64,000 nt of DNA from Lachnospiraceae bacterium (GCA_910575565.1 CAJTFL010000004.1:310001-374000); one strand, 5' to 3'. Positions 8,417 to 17,271 are shown, counted from the stretch's first letter. Program-made: numbers and translations. The notes: a model not told the origin generated them from the sequence alone.

Positions 8417-9418
8417 ATGAATGCAAAGAAAGTGTTTTGCGAAGAGTGCAGAAACGATGTGGATTACGTTGTTGCAACTACACCGATGACTGGTTCCATC
8501 AGGGAAAAAGAATATTCCTATATTGGGAAGGAAGCCCATTGCGCTGAATGTGGTTCCCGTATTTATGTTGCAGAAATCTCAGACGCAAACCTGCGTGCTC
8601 TATACGATGTATATCGGCAGGATAACGGGATCATTGCCCTTGATCAGATCCAGGAAATTCCCGTGAAATATGCTATTGGGAAAAGGCCTCTTTCCCTACT
8701 CCTTGGATGGGGAGAACAAACCTTCTCCCGGTACTATGACGGAGATATGCCCACAAAACAGTATTCAGACATTCTTGTCCGAATCTACAATGAGCCTTTG
8801 TTTTATTCTGAACTGCTTGAATCAAATAAAGGGCAACTGAAATCTACTCTCGCTTATGAAAAGAGCCGTCGTGCTGTTGATGCATTGCTCACTCCTGATA
8901 TGCCGATAAACAGCAAAATCAGCCTTGTCATCCAATACCTGCTGAACCAGTGCGAAGATATCACTCCACTCGCCCTGCAAAAAGCTCTCTATTATATTCA
9001 GGGCTTTTATTATGCCTTCTATCAGGCATTTCTCTTTACAGAGGACTGTCAGGCATGGGTACATGGCCCGGTCTACAGGGACATATACTTCCGCTATAAA
9101 AATTATCGATTTGATTCCATTGTAAAAGCAGAAGGCTTTGACTCGAATGTGTTCTCTTCCGGAGAGAAAGCCATCTATGACAGCGTCATAGATAATTTGT
9201 GCTGCTATAGCGGAAAGGTGCTTGAAGGTTTCACCCACAACGAGACTCCGTGGCTTACCACTCGAGGGGATCTTCCTATCACCGCTCCATCTGAGCGTAT
9301 AATTGATAAAGAACTCATTGGAAACTATTTCAGCACGGTGAAGGCAAAGTATAATATGCTCAGTCCCGGCGACATCAGAGAGTATGCACAGGCTATGTTC
9401 TTTCGTAAACGTGTTTAA
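8417..9418 (+). CDS. MqsA-type antitoxin with Panacea (DUF4065) domain
   Basis: I place the start at 8417, where AAGGAGGAG sits 7 bases upstream, giving 333 residues. The N-terminus is a zinc ribbon (CEECRNDV, then CAECGSR about 30 residues later). A helix-turn-helix-like region follows (about 75-120, including LSLLLGWGEQTFSRYYDG). The C-terminal half (about 155-333, PLALQKALYYIQGFYYAF, WVHGPVYRDIY) is a SocA/Panacea domain. Panacea is known as a promiscuous antitoxin domain that neutralises varied toxins. The zinc ribbon plus HTH suggests autorepression of the operon. The gene is intact although its upstream partner is frameshifted. Confidence 0.85.
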   Translation: MNAKKVFCEECRNDVDYVVATTPMTGSIREKEYSYIGKEAHCAECGSRIYVAEISDANLRALYDVYRQDNGIIALDQIQEIPVKYAIGKRPLSLLLGWGEQTFSRYYDGDMPTKQYSDILVRIYNEPLFYSELLESNKGQLKSTLAYEKSRRAVDALLTPDMPINSKISLVIQYLLNQCEDITPLALQKALYYIQGFYYAFYQAFLFTEDCQAWVHGPVYRDIYFRYKNYRFDSIVKAEGFDSNVFSSGEKAIYDSVIDNLCCYSGKVLEGFTHNETPWLTTRGDLPITAPSERIIDKELIGNYFSTVKAKYNMLSPGDIREYAQAMFFRKRV

Positions 9419-9440
9419 ATCTCTATATCTGTTTTTCATT

Positions 9441-9470
9441 GAGCATCTGCTGCTGCGGATGCTCTTTTTT
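9441..9470 (+). terminator. Terminator of the TA operon
   Basis: Arms GAGCATC (9441-9447) and GATGCTC (9458-9464) are followed by six T residues, 22 bases after the antitoxin stop. Confidence 0.85.
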
Positions 9471-9617
9471 GTTTCATAGGAAATTGCGTCCTATGAAACA
9501 AAAACGCTCCGCTTTGGATCGCACTGCGGCGGAAAGGAATCATGTCGCTGAAGCGACCAGCCGCAGGCGGAGAATCCTGCGGAGCAGGATTCTTTTTTAT
9601 ATGACGGGCATGCCCGT
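9471..9617. repeat. Cluster of inverted repeats and a second hairpin terminator
   Basis: Three consecutive dyads follow the TA terminator. The first is a perfect 11-bp inverted repeat with arms GTTTCATAGGA (9471-9481) and TCCTATGAAAC (9489-9499). The second is a perfect 9-bp hairpin, GAATCCTGC (9572-9580) and GCAGGATTC (9584-9592), followed by six T. The third is a 14-base palindrome, ACGGGCATGCCCGT (9604-9617). No gene fits between them. Such stacks often mark intergenic repeat elements or mobile-element ends, but I recognise no family. Confidence 0.6.
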
Positions 9618-9664
9618 GTTCTGTGGCGAAAGTCCACTTAGGCGTAGCTACCAACGAATATTCC

Positions 9665-9751
9665 CTAATCCATCCGAATTAAAACCTTTAAATCGATCTC
9701 CAATTCCTCACCGCAGTAGGGGCACTAAATGCTTCGAACTCTGCTTCTCAT
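9665..9751 (-). pseudogene. Micro-ORF, zinc-ribbon peptide with in-frame TAG
   Basis: After a strong GGGAGGAG ribosome binding site the ATG at 9751 opens MRSRVRSI. A TAG follows (9725-9727), and the same frame then continues CPYCGEELEIDLKVLIRMD to a second TAG. The CPYC pair and following Glu-rich strand look like a rubredoxin-like knuckle. Read through, the peptide would be 28 residues including the recoded codon. One substitution (for example CAG or AAG to TAG) explains the stop. It may be a broken small protein. The function is unknown. Confidence 0.4.
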
Positions 9752-9801
9752 TAGCAGCAGCTCCTCCCTCCGCTCAAATTTAACCTATCAAAGAAGTTCC
9801 A

Positions 9802-10325
9802 TTACCCCAAAATATCATTTGGCGTAATGATTTGATTAATTAACTTTAAAACATTCCCATATCCTCCCTCTTTCCCGCAAAAAAATGTGGGATTATCTTT
9901 CAAATTTGCAAATAATTCCTTTACTTTTTCATTTGCCATTTGATAAGCGCTTTCCCCTGAATCCGCTACTTTTATCTCATATTTTGCATTGTCCCGGGCA
10001 TAATCCAGCAAAAAACCATACGCAACCTCATCAATATGCGCATTTCCTAACGGAGTAGATACGATTATTTCCCTGTACTCCTTATTTTGATAAGCATAGG
10101 TTAAATCACTAACAATCACTAAAAAAGGATACGTATTTACCCAGAATATCAAATCATCAGTTTCTTCTACAATTCCGCCCCTCACTACATCTCTTTCCCC
10201 TAATTTGCCCTTAAAATTTACTGGCAATTTCGACGTGGAAATTTCCCCTTTTGTACTTCCAGTACTAATTTGCTCCGTGATTCCAGATACGCTATATGAT
10301 GAAGCAGTTCATCTAAAGGACTCAT
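9802..10325 (-). pseudogene. Unknown protein, probably split by a one-base frameshift
   Basis: A 141-residue open frame (9802-10227) begins only with TTG and lacks a convincing ribosome binding site. Upstream, an ATG at 10325 opens 35 codons (MSPLDELLHHIAYLESRSKL...). These join the longer frame if one base is restored in the A4G4 run near 10250, giving about 174 residues. I do not recognise a domain. The protein looks soluble and mixed alpha/beta (FWVNTYPFLVIVSDLTYAY, then charged helices). It lies between the TA operon and a secreted protein gene in an accessory region. What it does is unknown. Confidence 0.45.
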
Positions 10326-10403
10326 AGTATATCGTTTTCTCTATTTTCATTTAAACATACGGAATCTATGCCGTTCATTCCTATGCTTTCATGCCCCTAC
10401 TTC

Positions 10404-11180
10404 CTACTGCCCAATTATTCCAGCTATATTCTCTTCTGTCAGCTTCTTATACGGAACCACCAATTCCTGTGCATCGCCCAAATATCCATTAAGCCATAAA
10501 GAATATTCCGCATCGTCTATCATGGAAGTGTCCATACCTTCTCCTGTCATTGTCACAAAGTAGACTAATCCATTTCTATCCTTATCCAGAATATCGGGAA
10601 ATGCGTTTCCTTCATGATCTGTCTGGCGAACAGTTTTATCCCAAGCATCGACTTCGCCAATTACAGCGAAACAATCATTCTTGGACTGATATTGGTATAA
10701 CGTATACGGCCAAAACTCCCCTGCCAAACCCTGGTTATGAGACCAACCGGCCTTAATTAAACCATTATTGTAAATTGTCAGCAATGGAAATTCCCGAAAT
10801 TCTTCCCGAATCACGTGAGTAATCTCATCAAAACTATAAACTCTTACACACATCCCAGCCGTACACGTTGTTGTGATTTCAATAATCAATTCGTCCTTCC
10901 CGTCGCCGTCTACATCATATATGGCAAATTGATTGTCTGAAACATCACCAGAATAGTTAAACCCACAATCCTGCCCATCAGGATATTTGTGCTGATAATA
11001 AATTCCTTTTAAAACAGCAGAATACGCAGCCATTTGTTCCTTACGGCTTTCCCCTTCTGCCTTATCCTGAGCGACAATGCTGCTCTCCGACGCTTTAATT
11101 CCTCCCGCCAAAGGATTCACATAAGCCGTTAATCCGCAAAGCAAAAGCACATTGGCAACCATCTTGAATTGTTTTTTCAT
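10404..11180 (-). CDS. Secreted protein of unknown function
   Basis: I choose the ATG at 11180 because an AGGGG site precedes it and it places a clean signal peptide (MKKQFKMVANVLLLCGLTAY) at the N-terminus. The product is 258 residues. The mature part contains YDVDGDGKDELII near the middle, an Asp/Gly calcium-loop pattern seen in VCBS/FG-GAP and dockerin-like repeats. Later stretches include DILDKDRNGLVYFVT. This kind of protein is common in gut Clostridia, often as a lipoprotein or secreted sensor. No lipobox is evident here. No enzymatic motif is visible. Confidence 0.6.
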   Translation of the reverse strand: MKKQFKMVANVLLLCGLTAYVNPLAGGIKASESSIVAQDKAEGESRKEQMAAYSAVLKGIYYQHKYPDGQDCGFNYSGDVSDNQFAIYDVDGDGKDELIIEITTTCTAGMCVRVYSFDEITHVIREEFREFPLLTIYNNGLIKAGWSHNQGLAGEFWPYTLYQYQSKNDCFAVIGEVDAWDKTVRQTDHEGNAFPDILDKDRNGLVYFVTMTGEGMDTSMIDDAEYSLWLNGYLGDAQELVVPYKKLTEENIAGIIGQ

Positions 11181-11593
11181 TTCTTTTTCCCCTCTTTTCA
11201 TCGTAAAAACATCCAAACACTCTGTCAATCAGCTTCCATCATTCAAAGCAGTCTTGCTCCTGTTAGCATCTTTCTGTATACAGATCATCTGATTAACATA
11301 AAACTGTAAGCTGAACAATGCTTCTATTTATTTTTACGACGAAATTTTCCAAAAGATAACTATCTCAACTTTACCAGAAGATATTTTCAAACAACTGCTT
11401 GCGATAGTTTAGGAAATGTGGTAATCTATATGTAAAATTTATGCTAAGAAATAATAGATAAAAAAGAAATTCTAAACATATGTTGTAATTAAGAAAAACC
11501 ACTTTAGATTGTTAATAGGTTTAAACATATCACGGATATCGAGTTATGTAATGTAATTACGATTAAGTATCGCATAAAAGAGAGGAGTATATT
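11181..11593. other. AT-rich intergenic region upstream of the TIR gene
   Basis: This 413-base stretch separates the divergent secreted-protein and TIR genes. It is very AT-rich and must hold both promoters, but I find no pair of boxes good enough to call. A GAGAGGAG ribosome binding site lies 9 bases before the TIR start. Nothing else is supported. Confidence 0.4.
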
Positions 11594-14119
11594 ATGGATA
11601 AAATTTTTTTGTCGCATAGTAGTAAGGATAAATCATATGTTTCTTATATAGCTGAACATCTTGGAAAAGACAAATGTGTATATGATGCTATGTGCTTTGA
11701 AGCAGGAATGAAAAATCTTGATGAAATATTTCGTGAAATGGGTAAAACAAGTATATTTGTTATTTTCATTTCAGAAAATTCTTTAGAATCTTGCTGGGTA
11801 AAAAAAGAACTGTCCATTGCTGATGAACGACTTAACCACGATCCAAAGAAAATACTTCAGATATTTCCAATAATTATTGACCCGTCTATTAGCCATGATG
11901 ATCCTAGAATTCCTGATTTTCTAAAAACAGGATTCGATTCATACAATTTAAAAGTAATTACCAACAACATCATTGCCTATCGAAAGATTAAAACTTTACA
12001 AAGAAAACATATTCTAGAAAGTGATTTGACGCTACAAAAAGCAGAGAATTGTTTTTATGGTAGGGATGAGGAAATCTTAAATTTCAAGAAAACATTTGAT
12101 TCTAGAGAAGGAATCAAAGTTTTAGTTGCAAGTGGAATTACGGGAATAGGCAGAAAATCTTACTTACTTCAATGTTTGAAACAGAGTAAATTAATCGAAA
12201 AATACTATACACCACCTGTTATTTCACTAAATGCATTTGCATCTATAGAAGATATAATTGTAAAGCTATCAGAAATCGGATTTGGCAATTATTCTCTTGA
12301 AACTGTAACTTCCTTACCTAGCATGGATAGAAAAATAGATGTATTAACGTCCATTTTTAAATGCATCCAGAACTATAAGGAACAAGTAGTAATATATGAC
12401 GATGGATGCTTGATAAATAGGCAAGGGGAAATAATTTATTGGCTCAAAAAAGCAATAGCAACTATCAGAAATGAAGTAACCATTCTTATTGCATCAAGAT
12501 ATATGGTTAATATTTATTGCTTAAAAGAAAACTCTAGTATATTTGCGCAATCGTTATCTGCACTTTCTTATTTAGAATGGATAGGATTGATGCGTGTATA
12601 TGCCCAAAATTGCCACCTAGAATTAACCCAAGATGATAGGTCATATTTTAAAGATATTTTAACAGGATACCCGCCACAAATCCTATATTGCGTTGATGTA
12701 ATGAAAAACACCTCAGTTGAGGAAGTAAAGAAAAATCCGCGTCAAATAATTGAAGCTTTTTCTCCTAAAGTTACAGAAATGCTAGAATCTGTTTTTCCAC
12801 CAGAAATTAAAGAAGATGCATATGGTGTGTTAGCGTTTGCCTCATGGTATGGCATTGTGCCCGGGGATTTGCTAAATATTGTATTGGATATAAAGGAAAA
12901 TTATAAAAAGTCATTTTCTCTATTTAAGGCGCTTACAATCTGTAGATATTTAGGAATAAATAATGAATATATTGAAGTGAATCCTGTTATTGCCGACTAT
13001 ATTCAAAGAAATAGGTACGATGTTCCCACCGACATTAAAGATATCCTACAAAAAAGGCTTGACAAATTTAATAAAAGTATTGAAGTGGCGGAAAATACTA
13101 TAACTGAAGATTTCGAAGATTTAAAATATTATTTGAAAGCTAATATTATTGCGAACCGAGAAATACCAGAGCGTTTTATGTATTCTACCCTATATTTATC
13201 ATCAGTATATGAATTATATAATAACCAAAAATATAAACAGGTCATAAGCTTGGTGGAAAAACTTAAGGAAGTAGGGGCATTTGAACGATATGATTGCCCC
13301 ATTCAAACAAGAATACAAGAATATTATTGCCGCTCGCTTGCACGACAAGTCGATACGAAATTTTATGTTGAAGTAGAATTTTTCTCACAAGAAAACGAGG
13401 CAAAAAATATAAATGAATACAATTTTCTGCGAGGCTTTATGTATAGAAACAATTCTGAGTATGATAAAGCATTGGAGCGGTATACGCGAGTATTAGAAAA
13501 ACAACCCAAGCACAAAAGTGCGATGAGAGAAATTGTTATAGTCTACCGCGGTTTGGAAGATTATGAAAGCGCATATGAGTATGCCAAGGCAAACTATTCT
13601 CGAGAATCTGATAATTTGTATCAAATTCAACCTTATTTTGAAATATTGATACGAAAGTCAAAGCAGATTCGCACTACAGATGAACAACAAGTTATAAATG
13701 AAATGTTGCAGACAATCAAACGGATTAATGCCATAAAACCAAACTCAACATATTATGAAATACTAGGACAATATGTAGCGTATGAGGAAAATGATAAAAT
13801 TCGAGCTTTGGCAATATTAAATGAAGGACTAAAAAAATTTCCGGATTCATCATATATTATCAAATCCATGTTCGACTGCTGCGAATTTACTCATGACATA
13901 CCGGGTATGGAAAAAGCATTAGAAATGATGAAGCCCCTAGCAAAAGAGAGCAAGGCTACGAAAGTAGCATATTATTTTCGGCAGGCATTATATTATGCTT
14001 ATCAAAAAAAGCCAAAAAATTTTATCAACAATTACATCAGTGGCATTGATGGCATTAATAACGAAGCAAGGGTACGTCTCAGGAAAAAAGTGGCAAGAAT
14101 TATGCGACAAATATCATAA
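11594..14119 (+). CDS. TIR-STAND NTPase-TPR protein, candidate antiphage effector
   Basis: The 841-residue protein starts with a TIR domain (residues 1 to about 130: IFLSHSSKD at 4-12 and the helix CWVKKEL with Glu72 at the position of the catalytic NADase glutamate). A STAND/NACHT-like NTPase follows from FYGRDEEI (154-161). Its P-loop is G181-ITGIGRK-S189, an atypical Walker A with Arg where Lys is usual and one extra residue. VVIYDDG near 270 is a plausible Walker B. The C-terminal third is helical with TPR-like units (about 600-800, for example EYDKALERYTRVLEKQPKHK). Fused TIR-NTPase-sensor proteins act in abortive antiphage defence by NAD depletion. The gene stands alone, is AT-rich, and ends in a strong terminator, all consistent with acquired defence cargo. 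The sensor ligand is unknown. Confidence 0.8.
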   Translation: MDKIFLSHSSKDKSYVSYIAEHLGKDKCVYDAMCFEAGMKNLDEIFREMGKTSIFVIFISENSLESCWVKKELSIADERLNHDPKKILQIFPIIIDPSISHDDPRIPDFLKTGFDSYNLKVITNNIIAYRKIKTLQRKHILESDLTLQKAENCFYGRDEEILNFKKTFDSREGIKVLVASGITGIGRKSYLLQCLKQSKLIEKYYTPPVISLNAFASIEDIIVKLSEIGFGNYSLETVTSLPSMDRKIDVLTSIFKCIQNYKEQVVIYDDGCLINRQGEIIYWLKKAIATIRNEVTILIASRYMVNIYCLKENSSIFAQSLSALSYLEWIGLMRVYAQNCHLELTQDDRSYFKDILTGYPPQILYCVDVMKNTSVEEVKKNPRQIIEAFSPKVTEMLESVFPPEIKEDAYGVLAFASWYGIVPGDLLNIVLDIKENYKKSFSLFKALTICRYLGINNEYIEVNPVIADYIQRNRYDVPTDIKDILQKRLDKFNKSIEVAENTITEDFEDLKYYLKANIIANREIPERFMYSTLYLSSVYELYNNQKYKQVISLVEKLKEVGAFERYDCPIQTRIQEYYCRSLARQVDTKFYVEVEFFSQENEAKNINEYNFLRGFMYRNNSEYDKALERYTRVLEKQPKHKSAMREIVIVYRGLEDYESAYEYAKANYSRESDNLYQIQPYFEILIRKSKQIRTTDEQQVINEMLQTIKRINAIKPNSTYYEILGQYVAYEENDKIRALAILNEGLKKFPDSSYIIKSMFDCCEFTHDIPGMEKALEMMKPLAKESKATKVAYYFRQALYYAYQKKPKNFINNYISGIDGINNEARVRLRKKVARIMRQIS

Positions 14120-14211
14120 ATAATTACTTTTAATATCTTTCTAGCTTAATCGACATGATTCTTCAATTTGATTTAGCCCCTGACGTTATTAGAGAACAAT
14201 GGTATAATACA

Positions 14212-14244
14212 AACCAGTCATCTATAGTAGATGACTGGTTTTTT
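14212..14244 (+). terminator. Strong terminator after the TIR gene
   Basis: A perfect 13-bp stem (AACCAGTCATCTA at 14212-14224, TAGATGACTGGTT at 14228-14240) with a 3-base loop ends in a run of six T (14239-14244). Because it also begins with AA and ends in TT it can work on the opposite strand too. A CTGACG/TATAAT promoter-like pair with 17-base spacing (about 14180-14208) lies directly in front of it. Confidence 0.85.
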
Positions 14245-14576
14245 GGTGAAACTCAAACATTATCAGAACTTTTCTTTAGAGAATGCTAAATCTATAGTAA
14301 GCAAGAGATTATTCGCCACTTACGAATCAGAGGTATATCCTCTTATATAAAAGGGTAAAAATCACAGATACTCTGTATGAGGCATACGGATTTTAAATAA
14401 ACTATCAGTTTGTCAAAAAGCAAAAGATAAAAGAAATTTCTTAATATAGCGTTTTAGCGTATTTTGATTTTAGCAAGGTTTTTAGTCATTTACCTTTACA
14501 ATAGAAATTTTTCTTGCTTTATAAGACGAATAATTGTTCATGTTGAATCCCTTCTCATTCAAAGGAATTTCAGAAT
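14245..14576. other. AT-rich gene-free stretch
   Basis: I see no gene, repeat or clear promoter here. Base composition is strongly AT-rich, like the TIR gene and the neighbouring polysaccharide operon. Confidence 0.4.
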
Positions 14577-14748
14577 GCCCAGTAAAGCGGGGCAGACCCT
14601 CCGCCGTACTGATTCCTCATCTCCCTATGCTGCTATCGCAGCTTGTCAGATGGGGCTTGCACCTCACCTGACTGGGGCAAGTCCCCTACCCCACCACTTT
14701 CGTCTTTACGACTTAGAAGCGCGGGACTTACTTGAAAGGTTAAATTAG
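14577..14748 (-). ncRNA. GC-rich hairpin array, candidate structured RNA
   Basis: A GC-rich island in AT-rich surroundings contains four consecutive hairpins: GTC/GAC (14702-14712), GGGG/CCCC (14674-14686), an 8-bp stem (14645-14652 with 14665-14672), and GCTGC/GCAGC (14629-14642). The 8-bp stem pairs with a G-U wobble only if read on the minus strand, where the plus-strand version has an A-C mismatch. This suggests a minus-strand transcript, in the 3' region of the flippase gene. A plus-strand open frame crosses the island, but it has no good start and looks spurious. It may be a mobile-element RNA remnant, such as an omega-RNA-like end, or a 3' UTR element. Neither is shown. Confidence 0.35.
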
Positions 14749-14756
14749 CCATATTT

Positions 14757-16286
14757 TTAACTATGCATCATACTTTTCAAATAACCTTTAATCAAGGATT
14801 GAAAATATAAATATTCTGCTTTTTTTCGATAAATTGTCCAAAAAATAATGTTGGGAATTACTATACAAAAACATGATTTTAAAATAAGATTTATAATTAA
14901 TGAAAAATCAAATGAATATGTCGAAGCTACAACAATACTTGTTGTCATCGCAGTAACTATAAAATAAATGATTAATGCTTTCAAATATTCTAGACCATTC
15001 ATTTCTATTCGTTTACAAAATGCATGACTTTCCCATGGAATATCGATAATAATCATACTCGCAATTGAAGATATTAATATTCCAGCAAGCCCTATGACTT
15101 GAACCAATATTATATTCACTAGTATATTAAATATTGCCGATAAAATTGGTTGCCATTTATTATCCTGCCACATACCAGCACCATCTCTAAAAACAATAAT
15201 AGTTCGACGAATACCATGGATAAAAAAATAAAATACGATTAACAACATAATTTGATTATTAAGCATATACTCTTCCCCAACCCATAGTTTCATGAAATCT
15301 TGATAAAGGCATACAAAACAAACGCTGCACCATCCAACTATCCAAGCATTCATAAAAAGAACTTTCTTAAAATCATCCCTATTTTTTTCTACTGTTTCTG
15401 TCAAAAAACTATTTCCAATTCCTGCAGTCATACCAACAAAACAAATCATAATTATTTTTTCCACTGCATTCATTATATAATAATAATTACCATAATTTGA
15501 TACAATAACAACTCCCATAAATGATGATAAAACAATATTATCTGCAGAGTTTAATACTGTTCCTCCTATCTTATGACACATTAGTGCAAAAACATTATCT
15601 CTAATTTCTCTTTTCTGTTTATAATCTAAACTTCCAATAGGGTTATACTCTGGAAAATACTTTTTTGCATATACATATTTCAAAAAATTTGAAAATATAG
15701 TAAATATAATTTCCAAACCCAAAAAAAGATAATATTTTTTTGTTACATATATACCTATAATTTCAAAAGTATACCTAAATAAAGAGACTATTATTTCAAC
15801 TTTACTTTCAAGATCATTTCGTTGAAAAGCATTAAGTAATGAGCTTCTATAGCCAAACAAAAAATAACTAATAGCAGTATTTATAAGAAACATATAAAAC
15901 ACAAAATACAAATTAATTTCATCTGGATAATGTCCAAATATCAAATACGGTATAACTGGTAATAATAATGTACCTAAACTTAAAACAAAAATACCCACTA
16001 ACACATACACCTTTTTATAATATTTAAGCAATGCACAAATCTCTTCCGCATTGTTTTCAGCTATTGGTTTATACATACTATAAACCACTGCTGTTCCAAA
16101 ACCTAATTCTGTTAAATTCAATACCTGTAATATTGAATTAAACAAACTATTAATACCCAGATATTCCGCACCTAATAATTTTATTATTACCGTTCGAAAA
16201 ACAAATGGAAGCAATATACCTATCATTTTGCTTATATATCCCCAAAACATATTTCGAACAGTATTTTTAGTTCTCTCTATTTTCAT
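14757..16286 (-). CDS. Polysaccharide flippase, Wzx-type (MOP superfamily)
   Basis: I choose the ATG at 16286, preceded by AGAAGG, giving 509 residues. The protein has 12-14 hydrophobic helices and the N-terminal RTKNTVRNMFWGYISKMIG segment typical of Firmicute Wzx/PST flippases. LGAEYLGINSLFNSILQVLN follows. It would flip undecaprenyl-diphosphate-linked repeat units to the outer face of the membrane for polymerisation by the Wzy-like protein encoded further upstream in the same operon. It is the last gene of the operon and is as AT-rich as its neighbours. Confidence 0.88.
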   Translation of the reverse strand: MKIERTKNTVRNMFWGYISKMIGILLPFVFRTVIIKLLGAEYLGINSLFNSILQVLNLTELGFGTAVVYSMYKPIAENNAEEICALLKYYKKVYVLVGIFVLSLGTLLLPVIPYLIFGHYPDEINLYFVFYMFLINTAISYFLFGYRSSLLNAFQRNDLESKVEIIVSLFRYTFEIIGIYVTKKYYLFLGLEIIFTIFSNFLKYVYAKKYFPEYNPIGSLDYKQKREIRDNVFALMCHKIGGTVLNSADNIVLSSFMGVVIVSNYGNYYYIMNAVEKIIMICFVGMTAGIGNSFLTETVEKNRDDFKKVLFMNAWIVGWCSVCFVCLYQDFMKLWVGEEYMLNNQIMLLIVFYFFIHGIRRTIIVFRDGAGMWQDNKWQPILSAIFNILVNIILVQVIGLAGILISSIASMIIIDIPWESHAFCKRIEMNGLEYLKALIIYFIVTAMTTSIVVASTYSFDFSLIINLILKSCFCIVIPNIIFWTIYRKKAEYLYFQSLIKGYLKSMMHS

Positions 16287-16296
16287 AGTAACCTTC

Positions 16297-17271
16297 TCAT
16301 CTCTTAAAATGCCTATAATACACATTAAGGACAATGCTCGGGCATACTTTTTTTATTCTATTTTTTATACTTTTCTGTTTTATATATACAATTGATTTCA
16401 TTTTTTCTTTCATACCTGGAAAATAGCATTTTTGATTCTCAACACAAAAGACCATCTTCCCTGTAATTTTCGCAATTGCTTCAGCTTGATCGGACTCGCT
16501 TTCAATAAACCATTTAGCGGTTTTTAAATGTTTAAAAATACTTGCCTTAAAGCTTGCATGATTACCAAGTCTACGGCGTTCTTCTGCTGATTCCAAATTC
16601 ATCATATAAAGTTTTTTATAATCTATATTATATTTTCTTAGCCAATATTCTGTTTGACTTCGATATTTTTCCAACCTTGATGTTACAATATATCCAACTT
16701 TAACAGATGGTATAAATTTTGGTGTTGCATTCAAAATAAAATCTATATATCTCTCATCATCATCATTCTGGCTTATCGTTGGATCAAGACATAGTACTCC
16801 ATCTATATCTAAACAAGCATTCTCCAGCAAAGTATTATGTAAATAGTTCCATTCAAATACACGATCATCATCTATTATTTCAAAAAAAATGTCCACTTCC
16901 ATTTTTGTCTCGCTTCTCACATAAGCCGCTAGATATATCTCTTTTTTACCAGAATGTAACGCAGTAATTTTATGTTTAGCTTCTCTAATTGCCCTTCCAG
17001 ACGAAACCGTATCATCCACAATCAATACTTTATTTACATCATCAAATGTTTTTACATTATGACTTAGATCCTTTGTATTTCCTGATTTAAAAATACTACC
17101 TTTTAAATAGGAATCCAAATCAGTTAAAGGCTTATTCAAATATACTGCTATCATATTCGCAAGAATAAGACCACTTCTAGGAATACCCACAACAAGATCT
17201 ATATCTTGTTGTAATTTATGAATATTCTTTATTAAATCCGAATTTAATTTTTTAAATGTAATAAATTCCAT
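16297..17271 (-). CDS. Phosphoribosyltransferase-HAD fusion in polysaccharide operon
   Basis: Residues 1 to about 145 form a type I phosphoribosyltransferase-like domain, with the PRPP loop VLIVDDTVSSGRA near 80-95 and a VVGIPRSG loop near 27-34. Residues 150-280 look like a HAD hydrolase: ACLDIDGVLCLDPT matches the DxDG nucleophile motif and YIVTSRLEKY matches motif II. The C-terminus is basic (KNRIKKVCPSIVLNVYYRHFKR region). The protein is 324 residues. Such PRTase-HAD fusions occur in surface polysaccharide loci, but their substrate is unknown to me. A role in making or recycling a phosphoribosyl-containing group is only an inference. The gene is tightly packed with the flippase gene (11 bases apart). 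Confidence 0.7.
   Translation of the reverse strand: MEFITFKKLNSDLIKNIHKLQQDIDLVVGIPRSGLILANMIAVYLNKPLTDLDSYLKGSIFKSGNTKDLSHNVKTFDDVNKVLIVDDTVSSGRAIREAKHKITALHSGKKEIYLAAYVRSETKMEVDIFFEIIDDDRVFEWNYLHNTLLENACLDIDGVLCLDPTISQNDDDERYIDFILNATPKFIPSVKVGYIVTSRLEKYRSQTEYWLRKYNIDYKKLYMMNLESAEERRRLGNHASFKASIFKHLKTAKWFIESESDQAEAIAKITGKMVFCVENQKCYFPGMKEKMKSIVYIKQKSIKNRIKKVCPSIVLNVYYRHFKR

Noticed and set aside
14464..14748. 94-codon plus-strand frame over the hairpin array
   Set aside because: The start lacks a ribosome binding site, composition changes abruptly halfway, and the second half is explained better by RNA-like hairpins.
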